64,000 bases of DNA from Mycolicibacterium tusciae (GTDB lineage Bacteria > Actinomycetota > Actinomycetes > Mycobacteriales > Mycobacteriaceae): NCBI RefSeq assembly GCF_002086795.1, contig NZ_MVIM01000009.1, forward strand, positions 124,001 through 188,000, in the 5' to 3' direction. Positions 41,786-50,060 of the stretch are shown here, piece by piece (positions within the stretch are counted from its first letter, which is position 1; the number at the start of each line of letters is the position of its first letter). A program made the translations under genes and the position numbers. A model generated the notes under the pieces. The model was not told the origin of the DNA and did not search any database. It was given only the letters and a program-made list of their open reading frames with translations.

Positions 41786-43048
41786 TCAGTGTCCTTCGGG
41801 TCGCACGTCGAATCGTTCGAAGTAGAAGGCGAATTGCGAGCGTAGTTCGTCGGGCGACACCCCGAAGTGCCTTTGCAGCTCATAGCGCACCGATCCGTGC
41901 TTGCCACGCGCGTTGCTGTCCAGATATGCCTGGAACGCCCGGCGGACCCTGGACGTCAGCTCGACGCCGGCGCGTGCGTACAGGTCGTCGAGCAGATCGA
42001 TCTCGTGGCCGTTGAGGTGGTGAAACCCGATGTCGACGCTGCGCTCGGCCGGCACCAGGCCCCGGTCCCGCACACAGCCGCGCAACAGTCGCTCGACCCG
42101 GTCCGCCCAGTAGTCGAGCAGCCACTGCGGTTCGATGCTGCGGCGGCGGAGCCGGTCGGAATAGGCCATCATCGTGATCGCGGACTGGATCACCGCGACG
42201 GGATCGCGGTGGGTGAAAGCCACGGTGGCATCGGGGAACGTCGACATCAGCGGGCCGAGTTGCTCGCAGTGCTGTGGCGACTTCAGCACCCAGGTACGGG
42301 GACCGCGCAGGAACGTCAATGCCTGCAGGACCTTTTTCATGTACCCGTAGTGCCGGGTTTGGTCGAGGCTGAGATAGAAGTCCCGCCAGCCGGGGACGCG
42401 GGCGTGCCATTCCAGGACATACCCCGCGAAGTCCAGGTCGAGGATCTCGACTTCCTCTTCGATCGCCTCGGGGAATCGGTCATGCATGGCGGCGGTGGCG
42501 GGAGCGCTGATCATCATCGCGTCGTGCTCGTTCTTCGCGCGGGTGTACCGCGGGTCGACGCCGTTGACATCGGGGCCCTGGCCCGGGATCGGCAGCGGCT
42601 CTTGACTTTCCCAGTAGGGCAGCGCGCGGCGCCGTGGATCGGCGGCCAGCAGGTTGACCAGATGTGTCGTCCCCGAGCGGGGCATCCCCACCACGATGAA
42701 GGGTTTCTCGATCGCGATCGATTCGATTTCCGGGTGGCGCTTGAGCAGGTCCGTCAACGACAGCCGGTTGCGGAGCAGTCGGACGATGCGCTGGCGCAGC
42801 GTTCCGCGGATCAGCTGCGTCAGGCCATCGTCGGCCTCGATCGCGTCGACGTAGGCTCTGACCCGCTCCCAGAACTCGTCGTCGGCGCCGAAATCGTCGG
42901 CTCCCGCTTCGAGGACGGCCTCGCCGACCATCTGCTCGATGTCGAGGTCGACGCGCCGGCTTTCGGTGTGTTCCAGAATCTGGCGTTGGACGTCGGTCAG
43001 TTGCGGCGCAGTCAGATCGTCGAAGCTGAGTTCAGCAGTCCTGCCCAT
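41786..43048 (-). CDS. Sulfotransferase-family protein
   Basis: 420 residues with the 5'-PAPS P-loop VVGMPRSGTTHLVNLL, a 3'-phosphate-type motif around VAFTHRDPVAVIQSA, and SPQHCEQLGPLM: the signature of the Sulfotransfer_3/Stf group common in mycobacteria. It would move sulfate from PAPS to a hydroxylated lipid or sterol. First gene of a leftward operon with the MBL-fold protein, SDR and LLM enzyme; divergent from the IclR regulator across 92 bases. Confidence 0.93.
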   Translation of the reverse strand: MGRTAELSFDDLTAPQLTDVQRQILEHTESRRVDLDIEQMVGEAVLEAGADDFGADDEFWERVRAYVDAIEADDGLTQLIRGTLRQRIVRLLRNRLSLTDLLKRHPEIESIAIEKPFIVVGMPRSGTTHLVNLLAADPRRRALPYWESQEPLPIPGQGPDVNGVDPRYTRAKNEHDAMMISAPATAAMHDRFPEAIEEEVEILDLDFAGYVLEWHARVPGWRDFYLSLDQTRHYGYMKKVLQALTFLRGPRTWVLKSPQHCEQLGPLMSTFPDATVAFTHRDPVAVIQSAITMMAYSDRLRRRSIEPQWLLDYWADRVERLLRGCVRDRGLVPAERSVDIGFHHLNGHEIDLLDDLYARAGVELTSRVRRAFQAYLDSNARGKHGSVRYELQRHFGVSPDELRSQFAFYFERFDVRPEGH

Positions 43049-43073
43049 GGCGGGTCCTTGTTGATTGCATGAT

Positions 43074-43085
43074 TCGAATATTCGA
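43074..43085. promoter_or_regulatory. 12-base palindrome in the divergent sulfotransferase / IclR gap
   Basis: TCGAAT-ATTCGA, perfect. A second TTCGATATT follows at about 43093. This AT-rich gap is the likely IclR operator region. A -35-like TTGATT stands at 43061-43066. Confidence 0.5.
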
Positions 43086-43140
43086 CATACTGTTCGATAT
43101 TGTGACGCTGAACGTAGACGCTGGGAGCAAAGGCCGTCAA

Positions 43141-43986
43141 GTGCCCTCCCCGCCGACCGAACGCGTCGTCGCGGTGATGCACCTGCTCGCCGGTGATCCG
43201 GAGCGGGATTTCTCGCTCGCTGACATCTGCCGCAGTCTGGGTATCAGCCGCGCCACCGGTCACGCCATCCTCGCCACCCTCGCTCAACACCGTTGGGTCG
43301 TAAGGCACGAATCGTCGGCGACCTATTCGTGTGGTCCGGCTATCGGGGCGCTGGCGCGACCGGCCCACGACCGCGAATTCCGCTCTTTGCTGGAATCCCT
43401 GTCCGAAACCGTTGGCGCGCAGGTCTTCCTGGCTCGTCGTGAGGGTGCGACGCTGGTGGTGACGGATTCGGTGGGGGACTCGCTCACCGCACCGCGCGTC
43501 ACGGCCGGTCTGCGCATGCCGCTGGTGGCGCCGTTCGGGCGCGACTATGTGGCCTGGGCCGGGGAGGCGGCCATCAAGTCGTGGCTTGCCGGGATCGGTG
43601 AACCGTCGACCAAGCTGCGCAAGCGGCTGACCGCAGTGCTCGCCGAGGTGCGTGAGCGCGGGTATGTGATCGAACGGCTCAGTCGCGAATACGTCCGCGT
43701 CTACACGGCCCTGCGCGCGCTGGCCGCCGACGGCGAGCCCGACGAGATCACCGCGCGGCTGGCCGGCGCGTTCGCCGATCTGGCGCTGGTCGACTACCTA
43801 CCCGCCGAGCTCGACGGCACCCCCGACCATCAGGTCGCGACGATCTCGGTGCCGGTCAGGGACGCCGACGGGGTGGTGTCGATGTCGATCACCGCGGCGC
43901 CGTTCCGCGGACTCAACGCCAGGGAGATCAGCAAGATTGGGACCGCGGTACGCGCTGCCGCCCGCCGGATCGAGGAGAGCGGCTAG
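43141..43986 (+). CDS. IclR-like transcriptional regulator
   Basis: 281 residues: winged HTH (about 5-65: VVAVMHLLAGDPERDFSLADICRSLGISRATGHAILATL, core ICRSLGISRATGHAIL) followed by an effector domain with TVGAQVFLARREGATLVVTDS, as in IclR proteins. GTG 43141 has AAAGG about 7 bases upstream; GTG 43102 and the ATG at 43069 are less likely, since the latter starts inside the palindrome. It probably controls the divergent sulfotransferase operon and perhaps the APC gene downstream. Ligand unknown. Confidence 0.85.
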   Translation: MPSPPTERVVAVMHLLAGDPERDFSLADICRSLGISRATGHAILATLAQHRWVVRHESSATYSCGPAIGALARPAHDREFRSLLESLSETVGAQVFLARREGATLVVTDSVGDSLTAPRVTAGLRMPLVAPFGRDYVAWAGEAAIKSWLAGIGEPSTKLRKRLTAVLAEVRERGYVIERLSREYVRVYTALRALAADGEPDEITARLAGAFADLALVDYLPAELDGTPDHQVATISVPVRDADGVVSMSITAAPFRGLNAREISKIGTAVRAAARRIEESG

Positions 43987-44023
43987 ACGTTTGGACCAGC
44001 CGTGGTCTGTCAAAGTACGCGCG

Positions 44024-45385
44024 GTGAGCAGTGAATCGACGGCACAGGCGGACATCGGTGAGGAGACCGCAGACGCCGAGGGCAAACTCAAACGAAAGAT
44101 CACCGGACCACTTCTGTTCATTTTCATTCTCGGCGACGTGCTGGGAGCGGGCATCTACGCGCTGATGGGTGTGTTGTCCGAGGACGTCGGCGGGATGCTG
44201 TGGGCGCCGCTGCTCGCAGCTCTTCTTCTCGCGCTGCTGACCGCGGGCTCCTACGCCGAACTGGTCACCAAGTACCCCAAGGCCGGGGGTGCGGCGGTCT
44301 TCGCCGAGCGTGCCTACCGACAGCCTCTCGTGTCGTTTCTGGTCGGCTTCTGCATGCTTGCTGCCGGCGTCACCAGTGCCGCCGGCCTCGCACTGGCTTT
44401 TGCCGGCGACTATCTCGCCACCTTCGTCGATATCCCGCCGATCCCGGCCGCCGTCGGATTCTTGGCTCTCGTTGCATGCCTCAACGCCCGCGGAATCAGC
44501 GAATCGGTCAAGAGCAACGTCGTGATGACTGTCATCGAGCTGACCGGTCTGCTCATTGTCATCGTCGCAGTGTCGGTGATGGTTGGTGGCGGTCGCGGCG
44601 ACACCGGCCGCGCCTTGGAACTCCCTGACGGCACGACCCCCGCGCTGGCGATTCTGGCCGGCGCGATCGTCGCGTATTACTCGTTCGTCGGTTTCGAGAC
44701 GTCGGCCAATGTCGCCGAGGAGATTCGCGACCCGAGCAAGGTCTATCCCATGGCGCTTTTCGGCGCGCTCATCACTGCGGGCGTGATCTATGCCCTGGTC
44801 GGAATCGCCAGTGCGACTGCGTTGCCGTCCAGTGAGTTGTCCGAGTCCTCGGGACCTCTGCTCGCGGTCGTCGCGGCCGCCGGCGTCGGCGTACCCAACT
44901 GGTTGTTCAGCGCGATCGCGCTTGTCGCCGTCGCCAATGGCGCACTGCTGACCATGATCATGTCGAGCCGGCTCGCCTATGGCATGGCTGAACACGGTTT
45001 GCTGCCCGACGTGCTGAGCCGCGTATTGCCGCAGCGGAGGACGCCTTGGGTCGCGATCGTGGCGACGACCGCCGTGGCCATGCTGCTCACTCTGGTCGGC
45101 GACCTGTCGACACTCGCCGAAACCGTCGTGCTGCTGCTGTTGATCGTCTTCATCTCAACCAACGTCGCTGTGCTGGTTCTGCGTCGTGACACCGTCGAGC
45201 ATTCGCATTTCCGGGTGTGGACTTTTGTGCCGGTGCTCGGGGTGGCGTCCTGCATCCTGCTGCTCACCCAACAGACCGCGAGGGTCTGGCTTTTCGCGGC
45301 CATCTTGCTGGCCGCGGGTGTCGTGCTCTATTTCTCGGCGCGCGCGGCAACGCGGCGCACGGCCGCAAAGTCCCCCGCGCAATAG
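44024..45385 (+). CDS. APC-family amino acid / polyamine permease
   Basis: 453 residues, about 12 hydrophobic helices, with GDVLGAGIYALMG (TM1 unwound helix), AGSYAELVTKYPKAGGAAVFAERAY and YYSFVGFETSANVAEEIRDPSKVYP. This is the APC pattern with substrate-binding glycine-rich TM1 and TM6. GTG 44024 is the only suitable in-frame start after the IclR stop; the gap is 37 bases. It may import a substrate of the adjacent SDR/flavoenzyme genes, but that is not established. Confidence 0.9.
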   Translation: MSSESTAQADIGEETADAEGKLKRKITGPLLFIFILGDVLGAGIYALMGVLSEDVGGMLWAPLLAALLLALLTAGSYAELVTKYPKAGGAAVFAERAYRQPLVSFLVGFCMLAAGVTSAAGLALAFAGDYLATFVDIPPIPAAVGFLALVACLNARGISESVKSNVVMTVIELTGLLIVIVAVSVMVGGGRGDTGRALELPDGTTPALAILAGAIVAYYSFVGFETSANVAEEIRDPSKVYPMALFGALITAGVIYALVGIASATALPSSELSESSGPLLAVVAAAGVGVPNWLFSAIALVAVANGALLTMIMSSRLAYGMAEHGLLPDVLSRVLPQRRTPWVAIVATTAVAMLLTLVGDLSTLAETVVLLLLIVFISTNVAVLVLRRDTVEHSHFRVWTFVPVLGVASCILLLTQQTARVWLFAAILLAAGVVLYFSARAATRRTAAKSPAQ

Positions 45386-45410
45386 GCAATACCGGCTATT
45401 GTCCGTCGCC

Positions 45411-46289
45411 ATGACCGGTGGCGGGATGGGAGTCTCCGGCTCGCCGGATGACGGCATACCGCCTATCGGCAATTGGAATCGGCTCCTCGACGGCCGCGTC
45501 GCGGTCGTCACGGGTGGTGGCGACGGTATCGGCGCCGGCATCGCCCGGCTGTTCGCCGAGCACGGTGCCCACGTCGAGGTCGCCGAGGTCGACCGGGAAC
45601 GCGCCAACCGAATTCGCGACGAGGTGTCCGGCGCCGGTGGATCAATCCGCTGCCATGTCGTCGATGTCACCGTGGACGACGATGTCACCCGCCTGGCCGA
45701 GGCTGTCCTCGCTGAACACGACCGGATCGACGTGCTGGTGAACAACGTCGGCGATTACCGGCCCCTGGTGCCGTTCCACCGGTCGACGCCGGAGTCGTGG
45801 CAGCAGCAGTACGACATCAATCTGCGCCACGTCTTCGCCGTCACAAGGGCTTTCGTCCCGTCGATGATCGACGCCCACCGCGGCAGCATCGTCACCGTGC
45901 ATTCGGTGGAGGGCATGCGGGGCTATCCAAAGGATCCGGTGTACGGGGCGATGAAGGCAGCGGCCGCGCACTTCACCACATGTCTGGCCGTGGATCTCGG
46001 TCGCCACGGCATCCGCGTCAACGGCATCGCCACCGACCTCGCGCAGACGCCGCAGGTCGACTACCTGACCGGCTACGAGGACGTCGACGAACTATGGGCG
46101 TCGTGGGCGCCCGTCGGCCGGGTCGGATGGCCGGCGGACCAGGCCCGCGTGGCGCTGTTCCTGGCATCGGATCAGTCGGCTTTCGTCACCGGCCACAACA
46201 TTCCCGTCGACGGCGGGACCAAAGCCGGTGGCGGATGGCTTTTCTCGCCACGAGAAGGCCGCTTCGTCAACAGATCGAGGAACTTGTGA
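45411..46289 (+). CDS. Short-chain dehydrogenase/reductase
   Basis: 292 residues with TGGGDGIGAGIARLF, VLVNNVGDYRPL, catalytic YGAMK and GTKAGGGWLF. It is classical SDR with a 25-residue N-terminal extension (GVSGSPDDGIPPIGNW). It lies 25 bases downstream of the APC gene and overlaps the following flavoprotein by 4 bases (GTGA), so the two enzymes are co-translated. A steroid or alcohol substrate would fit the KstD-like neighbour (inference). Confidence 0.92.
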   Translation: MTGGGMGVSGSPDDGIPPIGNWNRLLDGRVAVVTGGGDGIGAGIARLFAEHGAHVEVAEVDRERANRIRDEVSGAGGSIRCHVVDVTVDDDVTRLAEAVLAEHDRIDVLVNNVGDYRPLVPFHRSTPESWQQQYDINLRHVFAVTRAFVPSMIDAHRGSIVTVHSVEGMRGYPKDPVYGAMKAAAAHFTTCLAVDLGRHGIRVNGIATDLAQTPQVDYLTGYEDVDELWASWAPVGRVGWPADQARVALFLASDQSAFVTGHNIPVDGGTKAGGGWLFSPREGRFVNRSRNL

Positions 46290-47851
46290 CCACATCTTCT
46301 GTTGCTTCCGATAGCGATGAAACTGTCGATGTCCTGGTGGCCGGCAGCGCCGGTGCCCTGGCGGGTGCGTACACCGCTGCCCGCGAGGGACTTTCGGTGG
46401 CGATCGTCGAAGCCACGGATCAGTTCGGCGGAACGTTCGCTTACTCCGGGGGCGGCGGGATGTGGTACCCGTGCAACCCCGTGTTGGTCCGTGCGGGCAG
46501 CGACGACACCATCGACGAAGCCCTGCGCTACTACCGCAGCGTCGTCGGCGACCGCACGCCCGCCGAACTCCAGGAGACGTATGTGCGCGGCGGAGCCGCA
46601 CTGATCGAATACCTCGAGCAGGACGACCATTTCGCGTTCAAGATCCTGCCATGGCCGGACTACTACAGTTCGGTCCCCGGGGCGCGCAATGACGGCATGC
46701 GCCACACTGTCTGCAAGGGACTGCCCGGCGAACGCCTCGGGCGATTCCAGGGTAAGGTCCGTGGTCCGCTGGACCACGAACGTCTCGGCGAGCCACAGCC
46801 CGACTTCCTGACTGGTGGGCGAGCGGTGATCGGTCGCTTCCTGTCCGCGATGGCCGACAATCCCGCCGTGGCGGCGTATCTGAACACCAGCCTCGTCGAG
46901 CTGATCGTCGAGGACGGCCGAGTGACCGGCGGGGTCGTCGAATGCGAAGGGGAGCGCCGCATGATCAGGGCGCGCCGGGGTGTCCTGCTGGCCGCGGGTG
47001 GATTCGAGCAGAACGCCGACATGCGAGCCGAATATGGCGTTCCCGGAACGGCATCCGGCACGATGGGCGCACCCGGCAATACGGGCTTGGCGCATAAGGC
47101 GGCGATCGCTGTCGGCGCGAGCACCGACCTGATGGACCAGGCGTGGTGGTCGCCCGGGCTGATCCATCCCGATGGTCGCGCGGCGTTCGCGCTGTGCTTC
47201 ACCGGAGGCATCTTCGTCGACAAGGCCGGCCGCCGCTTCGTCAACGAATCGGCGGCCTACGACAGGCTGGGCCGCGAGATCTTGAGCGCGATGCGCGACG
47301 GCGCCGTCGGCACACCGTACTGGATGGTCTACGACAGCCGCGCCGGTGAACAACCACCGGTGATGGCCACCAACGTCTCGTTCTCGCCGACGAGCGATTA
47401 CGAGTCGGCCGGGCTGTGGGTGCAGGCCGACACCATGGAGGAGCTTGCGGCCAAGATCGGTGTGCCGGAAGTGAATTTGGTCGAAACGGTCCGTCGTTTC
47501 AATGTCCTCGCGGCGCGCGGTGAAGACGAGGACTTCGGCCGTGGCCGGGAATCGTTCGACCGGGCCTTCACCGGAGGCGCGTCACCGTTGGTGCCGATTG
47601 ACACACCGCCGTTCCGGGCGGCGGCGTTCGGGACCTCGGACCTCGGCACCAAGGGCGGACTGCGCACCGACGTCGACGCGCGTGTGCTCGATGCCGATGG
47701 CCGGCCGATCCCGGGCCTCTATGCGGCGGGGAACACGATGGCAGCGGTGTCCGGTGAGACGTATCCGGGCGGCGGCAATCCGATCGGTGCGTCACTGTTG
47801 TTCAGTCACCTTGCCGCACTGCACATGTCTCGCACGGACCCCGTCGGATGA
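46286..47851 (+). CDS. FAD-dependent oxidoreductase, 3-ketosteroid-delta1-dehydrogenase-like
   Basis: 521 residues: N-terminal dinucleotide fold (VDVLVAGSAGALAGAYTAAREG, core VLVAGSAGALAG), a substrate domain with TFAYSGGGGMWYPCNP, and a C-terminal FAD segment GLYAAGNTMAAVSGETYPGGGNPIGAS. The layout matches the KstD/fumarate-reductase flavoprotein family. KstD removes hydrogens at C1-C2 of a 3-ketosteroid; relatives act on other 3-keto compounds. GTG 46286 overlaps the SDR stop. The exact substrate is unproven. Confidence 0.9.
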   Translation: MTTSSVASDSDETVDVLVAGSAGALAGAYTAAREGLSVAIVEATDQFGGTFAYSGGGGMWYPCNPVLVRAGSDDTIDEALRYYRSVVGDRTPAELQETYVRGGAALIEYLEQDDHFAFKILPWPDYYSSVPGARNDGMRHTVCKGLPGERLGRFQGKVRGPLDHERLGEPQPDFLTGGRAVIGRFLSAMADNPAVAAYLNTSLVELIVEDGRVTGGVVECEGERRMIRARRGVLLAAGGFEQNADMRAEYGVPGTASGTMGAPGNTGLAHKAAIAVGASTDLMDQAWWSPGLIHPDGRAAFALCFTGGIFVDKAGRRFVNESAAYDRLGREILSAMRDGAVGTPYWMVYDSRAGEQPPVMATNVSFSPTSDYESAGLWVQADTMEELAAKIGVPEVNLVETVRRFNVLAARGEDEDFGRGRESFDRAFTGGASPLVPIDTPPFRAAAFGTSDLGTKGGLRTDVDARVLDADGRPIPGLYAAGNTMAAVSGETYPGGGNPIGASLLFSHLAALHMSRTDPVG

Positions 47852-47879
47852 CTCAGTCCGTACCATCAGTGAGCTGCAC

Positions 47880-47940
47880 AATTCTCGCAGCAGAGATGTT
47901 GCCGCCGAGCGGATTTCCGCCCTTTCAGCAAGCGAGAATT
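47880..47940. promoter_or_regulatory. Separated inverted repeat upstream of the SDR gene
   Basis: AATTCTCGC (47880-47888) and its exact complement GCGAGAATT (47932-47940), 43 bases apart, in the 124-base gap before ATG 47976. It could be two operator half-sites or the foot of a long hairpin. Confidence 0.35.
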
Positions 47941-47975
47941 CACCTCTGCGCGGCTCGTCATATTAGGAGCCTGAC

Positions 47976-48803
47976 ATGAGTGATTTCGCCGACAAATACG
48001 GACCGTGGGCGCTTGTCGTGGGCGCGTCCGACGGCTGCGGCGCGCTGTTCGCCGAGAGGTTGGCGCGCGAGGGTGTGGACGTGGTTCTTGTCGCCCGCCG
48101 CGAGCAGGTGCTGCAGGATGTGGCCGCGGTTATCGGCGAGCGCACCAGTTCGGCGACCAAGACGGTCGCGGTCGACCTGACCGAGCCCGATGCCGCGCAG
48201 ACGATCATCCAGGCGACCGCGGATCTCGACATCGGCATGCTCGTCTACTGCGCGGGCGCTGACCCGAATTACCAACCCTTCTTGGCGAATCCGGTATCTG
48301 TAGCCGAGGCTCTGCTGCAACGAAACTGCCTGGTGCTCATGCGGTTGTGCCATCACTATGCCGGCAAATTGGTCGAACGCGGCCGTGGCGGCATCGTCAA
48401 CTTCAGTTCCGGTGCGGCGCTGGCCGGCGGGCCCAACATGGTCGCCTACGGTGGCACCAAGGCGTTCGACATGGTCTTCACCGAAGGGCTGTGGGCCGAG
48501 CTGCACGACAAGGGTGTCGACGTGCTGTGCCTGCTGCTGGGCAAAACCGACACCCCGGCACTGCGCCAGCTCGAATACAGCCGAGGGCAGATCGCCTCGC
48601 TCGATGACGTTCCGCCCGGCGCCATTCCGGCCGAGGTCGTCATCAACGAAGCGTTCGACAACCTGACCAACGGCCCCACGTTGATGGTGGGGGACATGAT
48701 GCGAATGGCCGAAGAGGTGTTCAAGAGGCTCAGCCGAAACGATGCCGTCAAGATGGTCATCCAGGCCGGGGCGCAAGCCATGGGATCGGACGGAGATCAG
48801 TAG
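47976..48803 (+). CDS. Short-chain dehydrogenase/reductase
   Basis: 275 residues, SDR fold: VVGASDGCGALFAERLA (glycine-rich loop), VYCAGADPNYQPF, catalytic YGGTK and a C-terminal FDNLTNGPTLMVGD region. The loop has Cys/Gly in place of the common GIG pattern. It overlaps the next LLM gene by 1 base (48803), which suggests an operon. Substrate unknown. Confidence 0.92.
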   Translation: MSDFADKYGPWALVVGASDGCGALFAERLAREGVDVVLVARREQVLQDVAAVIGERTSSATKTVAVDLTEPDAAQTIIQATADLDIGMLVYCAGADPNYQPFLANPVSVAEALLQRNCLVLMRLCHHYAGKLVERGRGGIVNFSSGAALAGGPNMVAYGGTKAFDMVFTEGLWAELHDKGVDVLCLLLGKTDTPALRQLEYSRGQIASLDDVPPGAIPAEVVINEAFDNLTNGPTLMVGDMMRMAEEVFKRLSRNDAVKMVIQAGAQAMGSDGDQ

Positions 48804-49765
48804 TGCCGCTGTTCACCCTTCGCTTCGACATGCGGGCCCCGTCTCTCGGTGCGCCGGCGACGAAGCTGTACGCGGCGGCCAGCGAGATGTCCGAGTGGGC
48901 GGAGACGCGGGGCTGTGTGGCCGCGGTGCTGTGCGAGCACCACTGCGCCGACGACGGGTACCTGCCTTCGCCGTTGCTTCTCGGGTCGGCGATCGCCGCC
49001 CGCACTGAACAGCTGATGCTCAACCTGGTGATCATTCTGCCGTTCTACGATGTCGCTCGCCTAGCTGAAGACATATCGGTACTCGACCACATCAGCGGCG
49101 GCCGGGCGAGTTACGTGTTCGGAATCGGCTATCGGCAAGAGGAATTCGACCACTTCGGTCTTTCGTTGTCCGATCGCGGGCGATTGGCGGATGAGAAGCT
49201 CGGCCAGCTGCGGCGGCTACTCGCCGGCGAGGAAGTCGTCCACGAAGGGCGACGGATGAAGGTTACGCCCCAGCCTCGCAACTCCGATGGACCCATGATG
49301 ATGTGGGGCGGTGCGAGCTTGGCGGCGGCACGCCGTGCGGGCCGCAACGGTCTCGGCCTGTTGGCAAACGGTGTGGTCCCCGGGATGAAGGAGGCGTACG
49401 AAAAGGCTTGTCGGGAATCCGGTTACGAGCCGGGGCTCATGGTGTTGCCCGAACGAGAAACCGCCACCAATGTCTTCGTCGCCGAGGACGTCGACGCGGC
49501 GTGGGATGAGATCGGCAAGTATCTGCTGCACGATGCACTCTCGTATTCCGAGTGGAATCCCGACAACACGGTGTCCGCCAACATCACCACCGCCAAGACA
49601 ATTGACGAACTGCGCGCGTCGTCCCGGACACACATCATTCTGTCGGTGGAGGAGGCCGCCGCGCGCGTCGCCGGCGGTGAGGTCATCAACCTCTCACCTT
49701 TGTGCGGAGGGATGCCACCGGAGATCGCGTGGCCCTACCTGAAACGCTTCGCCGATCTGGGCTAG
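48803..49765 (+). CDS. LLM-class flavin-dependent oxidoreductase (F420 type)
   Basis: 320 residues, with LFTLRFDMRAPSLGAPATKLY, VLCEHHCADDGYLPSP, EQLMLNLVIILPFYDVARLAEDISVLDHISGGRASYVFGIGY (core GGRASYVFGIGYRQEE) and MMMWGGASLAAARRAGRNG. Similar block order to the enzyme at 38816-39787, so probably a paralogue. GTG 48803 overlaps the SDR stop. F420 use is inferred from the family. Confidence 0.9.
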   Translation: MPLFTLRFDMRAPSLGAPATKLYAAASEMSEWAETRGCVAAVLCEHHCADDGYLPSPLLLGSAIAARTEQLMLNLVIILPFYDVARLAEDISVLDHISGGRASYVFGIGYRQEEFDHFGLSLSDRGRLADEKLGQLRRLLAGEEVVHEGRRMKVTPQPRNSDGPMMMWGGASLAAARRAGRNGLGLLANGVVPGMKEAYEKACRESGYEPGLMVLPERETATNVFVAEDVDAAWDEIGKYLLHDALSYSEWNPDNTVSANITTAKTIDELRASSRTHIILSVEEAAARVAGGEVINLSPLCGGMPPEIAWPYLKRFADLG

Positions 49766-49812
49766 AGCGCTCGGGCCGGTCCCAGGGTAAGTACGTTCGG
49801 TGCCAACCTATG

Positions 49813-49827
49813 AGCGACTTTGTCGCT
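49813..49827. promoter_or_regulatory. Palindromic site 1 (AGCGAC-TTT-GTCGCT)
   Basis: Perfect 6-base arms about a 3-base centre; its centre is 41 bases from that of site 2. Both lie in the 295-base gap between two LLM genes. Confidence 0.55.
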
Positions 49828-49853
49828 GTACTGCTACGCAACCCGCGAACATG

Positions 49854-49868
49854 AGCGACATCGTCGCT
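49854..49868. promoter_or_regulatory. Palindromic site 2 (AGCGAC-ATC-GTCGCT)
   Basis: Same symmetry and arms as site 1; here flanking G and C extend the arms to 7 bases. A centre spacing of 41 bases is close to four helical turns, fitting cooperative repressor binding. Confidence 0.55.
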
Positions 49869-50060
49869 CCGAGCTTGGCGCCCCATGCATATGTCCGAGC
49901 CGGGCTCGTGGCGTTCGCGAAGCGTGGTTCTATTTCAAACGCTCCGCTGACGTGGGCGATGTCCGCTCGTGCGGCTTACAGAGATGGCAGTGTGGGACCG
50001 TTGGGTTCACCATGGCCCACCGGGGCGAGCGGAGCGACGGGGAAAGGGATCGGAGAGACG

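Noticed and set aside
41867..43072. 401-residue plus-strand frame over the sulfotransferase
   Set aside because: Antisense shadow; the sulfotransferase has a complete PAPS loop.
45380..45401. CAATAG...CTATTG arms between the APC and SDR genes
   Set aside because: Six-base arms with a 10-base loop overlapping a stop codon; no stronger support as operator or terminator.
49800..50060. N-terminal extension of the LLM gene across the two palindromes
   Set aside because: It runs through likely operators, is poor in family similarity, and the ATG at 50061 has a good ribosome site.
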